Part shown: positions 23,968 to 36,000 of the stretch, piece after piece
Numbering within the stretch: position 1 is the first letter of the stretch
Layout of the letters: every line of letters begins with the position of its first letter
NCBI GenBank assembly: GCA_022818135.1
Contig: JAFMSR010000003.1
Location: forward strand, 13,875,325-13,939,324
From: Saxidomus purpurata
Lineage: Eukaryota; Mollusca; Bivalvia; Venerida; Veneridae
Length of the DNA stretch: 64,000 bases
Direction of reading: 5' to 3'
Notes under the pieces: generated by a model
Database searches by the model: none
What the model saw: the letters and a program-made list of their open reading frames with translations, nothing else
Told to the model about the DNA's origin: nothing
Made by a program: the position numbers and the translations under genes

Positions 23968-23973
23968 TTTTAT
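23968..23973 (-). terminator. Poly(A) signal AATAAA of ACAD8
   Basis: On the minus strand AATAAA lies 53 nt after the TGA stop of ACAD8 at 24027. This is the first canonical signal and a plausible gene end. Confidence 0.6.
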
Positions 23974-24026
23974 TAAAACTTTGTTCACAAACACTTCATG
24001 GACACAAAATATCACAGTAATGATTT

Positions 24027-27000
24027 TCACGAGTATTTTCTCTCTCCATCAGCAAGTATATCCCGAGAAACAAGTAGTCGCATCACTTCATTTGTACCTA
24101 TAAAACAAGAAGACCAAAATGGCCATATGTTGCTCACCTGAGTACATGACATATAAATTATGACCCAATGTGAACTAAAGAATTCAACCTTAAACTATAC
24201 ATCATGAAAACAAACATTTTGTTTGACCTTGAACAGACAAACATTCTGATCAATTTAATTGATGCTTGCCTAAAACTTCTGGACAATTGGGAATTCAATG
24301 TGGCCTCGAGATTGTTAACAAGGTTTTAATTTGATTTATGTTAAATTTTTATCCAAAGTGACCCAAAGTTTTAAATTTGACCTAGAAATTATTGGGACAA
24401 ATATTCAGACCAATTTTCATAAAGAAGTAATATTAGTCTTGTCTTATAGAGTGTGTACAAGATTTTTCATTGATTTGACCATGTGACCTAGTTTTGAACC
24501 CCTTGTGACCAAATATCGAATTGACCGATAAATCATGAAGACAAGCATTTTCACCAATATTCATAATGATTGGTTGATAAATCATTAAGAAAAACATTCT
24601 GACCAATTTTCATGATTTGTAAATAAGGGTGTCCTTTAAGAGACTTAATGATGATTTTCTTTGATTTGATTGTGTGACCTAGTTTTAGACCACAGGTGAC
24701 CCAGATTTCACCTAGAAATAATTGAGATACACATTCTGACCAGTTTTTGTGATAAGTTTGGATATCAAATGTAACCTCTAGAGTGTTAACAACGCAAGTG
24801 TGAACAGATAGATGAGAGACAGACAGACAACATGTGACAACAATAGCTAACCCTTGAGTATTTTGTACTTTGTACTCTTGATGGGCTGAATTGTTATCTG
24901 TTGTGAAGGTTTCACTTAGAGCTGTTGGTAATGGATACAGAACAGCCTGTAAATCACCGTAGTCATGAACCAAGCTAGGACTGACCTAGCTTGCTTTCTC
25001 AGTACAGTAATACCAGTGTAGACAGACCACTGACCGGAGCAAGCCTAAGTCTTTATTCTACAGCTGTCTTTAGCTACATGTGTTTTCTCATACAGATGAA
25101 TAATGAAAATACTCCTTGCTACCGACTACTTCAGACTTGTATGGTCGTCTTTATTCTGAGGTGACAGTTTTTATATTGAAACATCTGTATCAACCACTCA
25201 TCTTACAGGCTGTGTTTTGATTGGCTGCTTATGACAGGTTTGAATGTACACATAAAATGAAAAGTTTTACAAAGTTTACCTTCCAGGATCTGATGTACCC
25301 TACAGTCTCTCATATACTGCTGTACTGCATAATCTTTCAAATACCCATACCCTCCATGTATCTGTATCGCCTGATTACATATCTGTAGTGAGGTTAAATT
25401 CAAACATATTAATTTACAAGATGTGTATTTTTATGCATGTTTCTAATTTCTCATTTTGCTAATTCAAAATTTTCTGGAAATGATAGATGTACGAAAACAT
25501 TCCAAAAAATCAGGATCACTTGTGCGCGAATTCATGGTCCTGTGAATGGACCCTGAGAAAAAAATCACAAGCTTCTTTTGTCTCTCGAATTCAAAGTGAT
25601 TTATAGTAAGCATTGTTTTTATCACCAGTTTACCCTCAAGTTTCAACTGTAATTATACTTTAGTTCAGCGGTTTTCTTAAAAACATGATCTACCTTTACA
25701 AGTTGTGGTTTGCTGTGGTAAGTTTGTAACTAGATGTATTTAAAGTTGAACTGAATGTTAAAATGTCCGTTATTAAAAAAGCAACATACATTAAAACATT
25801 CTTCGGTAGCAAAATATTTCGCCATGGAGCACAGAGCAACTTTCTCTGGCCAGTCCTCCTCCAGTGCTTTTGCCGCCTGTCTAACCATGTTACGTGATAC
25901 AACAAGTTTTGTCGCCATTTCTGCCAGCAGAAATTGTAAATACTGAAAAAGACACACACTCAAAATGACTGTTTTATGTGAGGTTGTTTTAAAAGGTTTT
26001 CGATTTTTAGCTTTGGTAGACATTATGTTCAGCAGAAAAAACTACATAAACAATTTTAAAGCAAGTGTACAGTGAACTCTCCTGTGAAATTGTAAATACT
26101 GAAAAAGACACAAACTCAAAATGACTATTTTAGGTGATGTTGTTTTAAAGGTTTTCGATTTTTTGCTTTGGTAGACATTATGTACAGCGGGAAAAAAACC
26201 TTTATTAACAATTTTAAAGCAAGTGAACAATGAACACTTCAGTGAAGTTTTGACAAAATTGACCTCACGATTTCAAAGATATAGTTTGAAATATGATACT
26301 CAGAAATTGATGACTACAGGCAACAACCAAGCACAGATATTATTTGCGCTCACAATAGCTCACAGTGAGCACTTTGCGTTTAAGTGCAGGCGAGCTGTAA
26401 AGTTAAAATGACGCTTAACTTCGAAAATTTATTCACACAAAGTGCTTGGAAGAATTGCACATATTCATTTAACTACACCGAACCGCAAAATAAACGCAAC
26501 AGTTGGGGAAACACATATAATTTGAAAATAAACAATTCAAATGATAAATAACGAGTTTATTTCATTTCATTGGTACCTTACCTACATACTGTGTAAATTT
26601 CATTAAAATATAACAACAGATAACCCGGATTTCATAATGTCAAAGTTCATTACCCACAAGTTCAATTTTCACACATTGTCAATATCTCGTGTATCCAGAC
26701 AGCCTGATTTCGCAAATTATCCGGAAGTCGTGGCATTGTAAAATACATTTTATGTCAGCTAAATATATTTTGGGGTGTTTTTTAATTGTAAAATCGTAAC
26801 CGGTCAAGAAATTATCGATTTTTAAAAAATAATTTACTTAATTTCAACGTGCACGTGCAAAACGTGCTTTTAATGTGCCAGTCAGGTGTCACGGTACGAT
26901 GATTTCAATAAATTTTAGTGGCATAGTAATATTTTACATGTATAAATAATATTCAAATACGTTTGCGTCAGTAAAATATAATTACGGCGGACATATTCAA

Positions 27001-30000
27001 AAAAGAAATGTGTTGCGTTTATTTTGCGGTTCGGTGTGCTTACTCAATTTTTATGTTCAAACAGATTTAAATATCTGACTACAATATTGAATTTCAGTTT
27101 CAAACCTGTTCCTTTAAAACATTTTTTTTATAAATACAGTCACACCTGTGACAGAAGAAGGTAAAGAGGTACACTGCAACCCCGTTATAATGCGCTCCGT
27201 TATAACGCGAATCCCGGTATAACGCGGTTGGGTCTTGGCTCCCAAAAATTTCGGGATCGACCAAAAATCATTTGTCAAAAAAGCATTGTCCCTATACAAA
27301 ACAAATGTTCGAAAACGTAAATAAACAACATGGCAGGTTGTTAATTGATCTTTGTCACTTACGCGGTATCAAGCCTCTATTAACAAAGAAGTGTTAAAAC
27401 AATTACGGCTTACTTGTATTTTTTCACGACTCCGTTATTCACAAGCTGACCTCTTTGTTTGTTTGACAATAACTTGTAAATCGTGTGAATTTATATTTGT
27501 TTGTGCATCTTTGATTGCAGGCTTACCTGAACTCAAATAAATCAATTACAAAACTGTTATTATCTGTTTTAACAAACAAGAGGGCCATGATGGCCCTGTA
27601 TCGCTCACCTGTCTACCATTGGCAAAAATAAAAAGGTTATTAATAGCAGAAAGGATCAATTTTTACCTTTGGCTCATGATATCCTCTTAATAAGCCTATG
27701 TAAAATCAAAAGACCCCCCACCCCCCCAGGCAGGGTTAATTGTGACCCTGAGGTCAGGATTTGAACAATCTTGGTAGAGAGTCAATTATTGCCACATGCT
27801 GAATATCTAAGCTCTAGGCCTCATTATTTTGCTGTCTGATCATGATCTGCACTGTTGGCTATTCATTTTTTTGCTGTCTGATCATGATCTGCACTGTAAG
27901 CTATTCATTGTATGTTGGCTGGTCATGATCTGCACTGTCAGCTTTTTATTTTTTGCTGTCTGATCATGATCTGCACTGTTTGCTATGCATTATTTAGCTG
28001 TCTGATCGTGATCTGCACTTTCATAATTTGCTGTCTGATCATGATCTGCACTTTCATTATTTTGCTGTCTGATCATGATCTGCACTTTCTGACAAATTTC
28101 AAGGATATCTGGGCTGAAAATGTAACATCTAGAGTGTTAACAAGGTTTTTCCATATTTGGGCTGTGACCTAGTTTTTGACCCCAGATGACCCATATTCGA
28201 ACTTGGGCTAGAAATCAACTTAACAACCTTTCTGACAAATTTCCAGGATATTTGGGCTGAAAATGTTACCTCTAGAGTGTTAACAAGGTTTTTCCATATT
28301 TGGGCTGTGTGACCTAGTTTTTGACCCCAGGTGACCCATATTAAAACTTGAGCTAGAAATCATAGAAACAACCTTTCTGACAAATTGCCAGGATATTTGG
28401 ACTGAAACAGTAGCCTCTAGAGCCTTAACAAGATTTTTCTATTTTTGGGCTCTGTGACCTAGTTTTTGACCTCAGATGACCCATATTCGAACTCGTCCGA
28501 GTAATTACTGGGACAAACATCCTGACCAAGTTTCGTGACAACTGAGGAAAAAATGTGACCACTAGAGTGTTAACGAACTAAATGTGGACGGACGACGTCC
28601 AACGGACGACGTCCGACGGACATTCATCGATCCTAATAGCTCACCCTGAGCCAGCTCAGGTGAGCTAAAAATACAACAACTCGCCTAAGAAGATCTATAG
28701 AACGAATTCTAGTGGAATTTCGGTTCCAATATGGCGACTGTTCCACAGCAAAATGCATTGAACAAATAAAATAGAAACACGCATGCGCCACACTGACGTC
28801 ATTATATCAGTGCTACAGCATTGTAACTGCTTCTATTACCTTATCCACATAACGCTTTGTTGCATCGTACTAAAGTTTAAAGGTCATTTTGTCCGTTTTA
28901 GTAATACAAAAGACGTATATTCATAGTAATTAATGTTAATAAATATCAAAAAATAACTTTCGTCTCGAAAATTACTACCAAAATCTTTAACATGGAAGTT
29001 CAACTAGGGGTCAAGAACATGTATTGCATCATCGCTATTTAAAACTTTATATAAGTGCCAATTTTAGGCCAGAGTTTTTATATTGCTTGGTTTATGGGAA
29101 GTTTTCTTGAATATTGAGTATGAAGGACTTTTCCTACTGTATTGAACAGAGCACATATTGAACATCAGTCTACTGCACCTGTCAATAATTGTCATTTTCG
29201 AACAAAATAAACACTTTAAAATAATTACTTTCAATTATATATCCCTACTGTTCTGACACTTCATTAACTAGTATATGGAGTCGGAACAGCGGAAATAATA
29301 AAAATAAAATGTCAGTTCATAATGTCATTGTTATTCTACCTTTTCAAAAAATAGTACAAGCAGTCGCATAAAAACTCTGGTCTTACCATAGAGAGATCCA
29401 AGATGTGTACTGATTACAAGACAAATGTCATTTATCAATCTTTTGGTGTTAAAATACTGCAATAAAATTAGCAAATGAGGTGTTCAATAAACAACACATT
29501 ATTAAAACCAGAAACCATCAAAACAACCTTTCTGACAAATTCCAATGGCTGAAAATGTAACATTTAGAGTGTAAACAAGGTTTTTCCATATTTGGGCTCT
29601 GTGACCTAGTTTTTGACCCCAGATGACCCATATTCGAACTTGAGCTAGAAATCATCTTAACAACCTTTCTGACAAATTTCCAGGATATTTGGGCTGAAAA
29701 TGTTACCTCTAGAGTGTTAACAAGGTTTTTCCATATTTGGGCTGTGTGACCTAGTTTTTGACCCCAGGTGACCCATATTAAAACTTAAGCTAGAAATCAA
29801 CCAAACAACCTTTCTGACAAATTGCCAGGATATTTGGACTGAAACAGTAGCCTCTAGAGCCTTAACAAGATTTTTCTATTTTTGGGTCATGTGACCTAGT
29901 TTTTCATCCGAGATGACCCATATTCGAACTCGTCCGAGTAATTACTGAGGCAAACATCCTGACCAAGTTTCGTGACAATTGAGGAAAAGATGTGACCACT

Positions 30001-33000
30001 AGAGTGTTAACGAACTAAATGTGGACGGACGACGGACGACGGACGACGGACATTCATCGATGAATGAGCTAAAAGCTCAGGTGAGCTAAAAAGGTACTTT
30101 CACTTTAGCCATCATTTTCGGAAAATGGATGTACTTTCGTTTTCAATAGCAAATATTTACGTAAGAATTTCTCTTTTATATATTTAATTTCGTGCTTAAT
30201 TAACTAATTTATTTTACATAGAATAATTATTTTCTACAATTTAACCACTCGATTTCATAAAAACATGATGCGTTCTAAACATTTAGTTAGGTGGGTTGGG
30301 TACTCGCGCTATATACGCATTATGCAAGAAAACAGGGGCCGATGATCAGACCGCGTTATAAAGAGAGTCTCACTTATAACGCAGTCTGACCAATTGGACC
30401 CCGACTACCGCGTTATAACGGGGTTGCAGTGTATTCATTGACGGTCTTTATTCACTGGTGTCTACACAATATTTGATCAGTGAATGGTTTCACTCCCAGC
30501 TGGTCTTTATTTGCATGGTGGTCTGTATAAAGATGTGGTCTTTAACTAAGGGTGGTCTGTATTTGAAGGTTGTATGTATTAGTAGGTGGTCTTTATTTGG
30601 ATGTGGTCTGTATTTAGATGTGGTCTGTATTTGGTGGTCTTCTGTATAAGGAGGTGGTCTTTAACACTTGTTTAACTGTATATACTTTTCATGGTGATAA
30701 GCAGCTGTACCTGTATGTTAATCAAATAAACATCTTTCCTTAATACATTTATACCTGAAAGTTTTCCAGGGATTGTCCAAACTGTTTCCTAACTTTGAGA
30801 TGTTCCCTGCTTAGTTCTACACTTGCCTGGGCTGCTCCCAATGAACAGGATGCTGAAACAAGCAATGTTACAAGTTTACAAGATTGTATCCTTTGGGATT
30901 TTTCAAGAGCGTATCAGCACAGTGCTGCATCCTGTCCATTTTTCCTTGACCCTGCTGCCCTTGTTTGCCCCTATGCTACCTTTCGGTTGTGGCACACATA
31001 CAAAAAGGAGTAGAAAGCCTTCAAAATTAAGATCTTTTCCTACCACACTATCTTCCCTACCGGATTATCCTTCCTTACCACACCACACTATCCTTCAATA
31101 TCGATCCTTCCCAACCACATTATCCTACACTATCCTTCCTTACCACATCATCCTTCCAAACCACAACACTATCCTTCCCTACTACACTATCCTTTCCTAC
31201 TGCAATATCCTTCCCTACCACACTATCCTTCCATACCACACCAGCCTTTACTTCCACATTATCCTTGGCTACAAGACGGCAAAATCCTTCCCAACCACAC
31301 AACACTATCCTTTCCCCAACACAATATCCTTCCCTACTGCACTTTCCCTCCCTACAACACTTTCCTTCCCTAACACAACTTTAAGAACTGTCAGAATAGC
31401 TAGACATCCTTACCCACATTTATCCTTCCCTTCCATACTATCCTTTCCTACCACACCAATAACACATGTCAGATTAGCTACACAGACTAAACCACATTCA
31501 TTCTTCCCTTCCCCACTATCCTTCCCTACCACACTGTAAACAGCTATCAATGTAATAGACTTACCCATAGTTACCCTTCCCTACCACACTATCAAAAGCT
31601 GTCAGAACTAAACAGACTTAACCTCATTTATTCTTCCCTACCACACCATCAACAGCTGTCAGAATCACTAAACAGACTTACCCACATTTATCCTTCCACC
31701 GTTGAGACCCCTCATAGCTATCTTGAAACCATCCCCAGGCTGACCTACAACATTACTGGCTGGTACTTTACAATCCTCAAATATCACAGCCCTCGTCGGC
31801 TGAGAGTTCCAACCTACCTGTCAATTTATTGACCAAATTAAACATCATAAACAATGTGAAACACCTAAAAATCTCTTTTAACAGTTATACCTCGACATTT
31901 GTGAAATTTCTGTATTGTTTTGCTTGAGCAACAGTTACTGTAGAGTAAAATCGGATTGTTGTCTACTCTGGTATAAAACTGGCAGACTTTTGTGGAATTT
32001 TAATTATGTTATCACACAAACATGGTAATAGCAATTCATCCAAATAAGCTGATATATAAAATACTAAAATATTATACGCCACAATATGACATCATATATG
32101 ACATCATAAATCATGGTCTTTTAACTTGACTGCATGTAAAAGCATTTCTTATTACACAATAAACAAGAGTGTCAAATAGTCACAAAATAGGCCTGTCAAG
32201 GAGGCATAACTCAGTATCTGGCAGTTCATTTGTTTTGTAGAATCTGTTGGAACTATAGAGCAGACAAGGCTAATTCACCTGTTTGAACTTAAGAGCAGAC
32301 AAGGCTAATTCACCTGTTTTAACTATAAAGCAGATAAGGTTAATTTAATCAATTTTTGAGAATTCAAGGGCCATAAGTGCCTTTGGGGATTTGCTGGATA
32401 ATGGAACTTGGCCTAGAGATTATGGCTACAAATGTTTTCACCAAGTTTGGTAGAGATCGAATGAAAACTGTTTGACTTAGAGAGCTGACAAGGCTAATTT
32501 GGCCAATTTTGCATAATTCAAGGACCGTAATCCAAAACTGCCTAGGTGGATTTGGCTAATTATCTACCTTTGCGGAGACATTATGCCCACAAACATGTTC
32601 AGCAAGTTTGGTGAAGATCAGATGAAAACTTTTTACTAAGAGTGCGGACACAGTGTGGACACCGCCTTCTTCCGCCCACCATATTCCCGTAATACATATC
32701 TTCAGGTGTATAACACACCTTATTTCCAATTTAACTTACAAACATGTAGACCCACGTTAGAATACTGAATTTAACACGTGTATACAATTATTCTTACCTT
32801 CTTTTCCTTCTTTCCAAAATCAAGACCCGGAGACCCTTTCTCTACCAGCAGACAGGAAATCCCTTTAGGACCCTTTTCCCCTGTTCTGCTCATGACTACG
32901 TATACATCTGTGTCTCCTCCACCACTTATAAATAACTGAAAATAATGTCAAGTGTCCAATATTTCAAACTATTACTGGCTATAGGAAAACTTTCTACACT

Positions 33001-36000
33001 TTTTACAAATCGCATCAGTTTAAATTTTTCATCCGCATAAGATCACAAAAAAGTCACGAGTTTTTTTTTCTATTAAAGTCACCCAGAGTCTAAACTAACA
33101 GCAATCCGACAGTCATTACTTTGTCAAAAATAAAAATGATAAACAAAAAAAATAAATCTACTGAGTAAAGCGTATTAATAAGACATTGCAGGTGAATAAC
33201 CTTTTTTTACAGTGAATCCAATCACTGTATCTACAGTCATTGCATAGCATCTACATGTAATCACTGTATCTATAGTGGCTGTGTAGCAACTACAAGTAAT
33301 CACTGTATCTATAGTGGCTGTGTAGCAACTACATGTAATCACTGTATCTATAGTGGCTGTGTAGCAACTACATGCAGTGCTCACACTGGCAGTTTATAAA
33401 TAATAGCCATAAATTTTTCATGAAAAAAAATAATAGCCAAAGTCTGCGCGTTGTCGTATTGACATGACCAGAAAAATACCATTTGAATATAACTGGTCCT
33501 TTTTTTGCCAATATAGGTCTTGTTCAGTTTTTGTTGGCAATGGGTATTTTACTAAATGGTTCATGGTGCAGTGCTGTAACTGTCCAAGATACTTAACTTC
33601 TCATGTGGGGCATTGGAAAACTAAGTCCAGCTGGACATGTCATGACTCTCTTTTCAGTGTGTTGTTCCAGTTAAATGTATGTGCTTGAGTAAAAAGAGCA
33701 TGTTCATTTTTTTTCCAGCAGGAAACATATCTTAATCACACATCTTTTTTTTTGTAAAATTCTGCAGAACTAAAATATTAACTGATCTCCTGTAAATTAC
33801 ACATTTCTTGTCAGTTTTACTCGTTTGTCACGTATTTTCGCGACCCCGTTGCCGCTCGATTTTCAGCAACATATTCCAAGTTTTTAGCAATTTTAATCAT
33901 ATTTAAACTAAAAAATTGTCACCATAAGAAGGCACGGAGAACAGCCTATTTTAAATGAAAGTTTAGAAGAAATCAACCCTACTTTTGCAGCAGGAAACTA
34001 CTCGAGTAACTGCCCGAGCATCTTTTTAAAAACACACTGAACATTGTGCAGGTATTTTAATCATATTATTCTGTATTCGTGAGAAATATAATGAAAATAA
34101 TCTGACTTCTGATAATAGCCAAATTAACGTAAAACAAAAATTACATACGTTCGAAACACACCAGTTTTTACCAAAAATCGTTACCAGTGGGAGTTTTCAC
34201 ACTCTTGCTACGTTTTAATTGAAATAATTCACGACACCGAATTTATATATAAAAAAAATTTATTGCCACCATACTGATAATCGGCCGAAATGTGTTGATT
34301 TGACGTGGTGATTGACAAGTAAGTTTCCCACAAGTTTATAAGTGGGCGGATTATTATTATCGAAGGACGGGAACACTTTCAGCTCGGCGATTCGGCGGAC
34401 GGGTTATGTTAAAAAGTAGGCGTATTATAACTATTGAGCGGCGTGACTCGGTTTCGGCCCGGCGATTAGTTTGTTTGTAATTGTGGTTATTGAGTCCGCC
34501 ATCCTCTAAAGAGGCTATAATCGATACGACCCGCCCGGCGATTAGGTTGGCACGCATGTGTATTAGCGGGAAATATTAATATTTTTAATGTGTAAACATA
34601 TCAACTCTATCGGATTAGTTGATTGGTTACTATTTTCAAGTAATTACTATCGAAGTCGCTGATTGGTTCCAGTTTTAATCGCCTGCAGGCGCATGGTGTA
34701 TACTGATCTCGATCTGATAATCCGATAACAATCGAACAATTATAAATCAATTAGGGGCCAATTAACAACAGATGTCAAACAAGTGTTGATGCCTCGAGGG
34801 ACTAAGAAGATATAGACAGATTTTGTGTTTTAGTCGATGTTTTTTTTCATTTTATAGCAGGATTAAATAATCGCCATTTTTTGTAGCCAATCCTTAAAAA
34901 TAATCGCCAAACTCATAAAATTATCGCAAATGGCGATAATGTCGACTGACAGCGTGAGCACTGACATGTAATCACTGTATCTATAGTGGCTGCGTAGCAA
35001 CTACATGTAATCACTGTATCTATAGTGGCTGCGTAGCAACTACATGTAATCACTGTATCTATAGTGGCTGCGTAGCAACTACATGTAATCACTGTATCTA
35101 TAGTGGCTGCGTAGCAACTACAAGTAATCACTGTATCTACAGTGGCTGCAAAGGAACTACATGTAATCACTGTATCTGTATCTACAGTGGCTGCATAGCA
35201 ACTACATGTGATCACTGTATCTACAGTGGCTGCATAGCAACTACATGTGATCACTGTATCTACAGTGGCTGCATAGCAACTACATGTGATCAATGTATCT
35301 ACAGTGGCTGCATAGCAACTACATGTGATCAATGTATCTACAGTGGCTGCATAGCAACTACATATGATCACTGTATCTAAAGTGGCTGCATAGCAACTAC
35401 ATGTGATCAATGTATCTACAGTTGTTGCATAGCAACTACAGTTAATCACTGTATCCACAGTCACTGCATAGCATCTACATGTAATCACTGTAACTGAATG
35501 TGATTTGCCAGCCACTGCTTAATTTTCAACAAACACAGTCATGACTAATGTCGCCTTCATCACCAGTTTGCAGCATCAAACATCTAACCAGAACATGGAA
35601 CCAAAAACGACAAGGAACTTAGTAATTGTCTTCTTACCTTGGTACCATTGAGTATGTAATAATCACCATCTCTCCTGGCTGACAATGACAAATTGGCAGC
35701 ATCACTTCCATGATCTGAAATAAAATACAAACTGTTAAGCTATAGATGTCAAAAAGTTGGGACATTAAAGAAGTTGAATACAATGTAGTGTAAAGTGTGG
35801 TGCATGGTAGTGGTATCCACAAGAAGGGTGCATGGAACCACATGAAGGGTGCAGAGAAGTGGTATCTACAAAAGTGTGCAAGGTAGCAGTAGCAACAAAA
35901 GGCGTGCATCGTAGTGGTATCCAGATGAAGGGTACACGGCAGTGGTATTTAGATGAGGGGTACACAGCAGTGGTATCTAGATGAGGGGTACACAGAAGTG

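Larger units (their letters stand above)
27170..30433. mobile_element. TA-flanked TIR element (pogo/mariner-like), with nested insertions
   Basis: TA-CACTGCAACCCCGTTATA at 27170 is matched exactly by its complement ending at 30433. Subterminal copies of CGTTATAACGCG follow each end. TA flanks and CGTTATAA-rich ends fit Tc1/mariner, pogo-like non-autonomous elements. The 3.26-kb span is inflated by two insertions of the GCTCACCTG family (27576-28668 and about 29500-30095). No transposase remains. It lies in ACAD8 intron 8. Confidence 0.8.

Noticed and set aside
30823..31539. 238-codon Pro/Ser-rich plus-strand frame
   Set aside because: Composed of TATCCTTCC-type low-complexity repeats and antisense to ACAD8 exon 8.
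34913..35515. 200-codon minus-strand frame with 13-residue repeats
   Set aside because: Product of the 39-bp array inside ACAD8 intron 5; interrupted by a transposon and joined to no exon.
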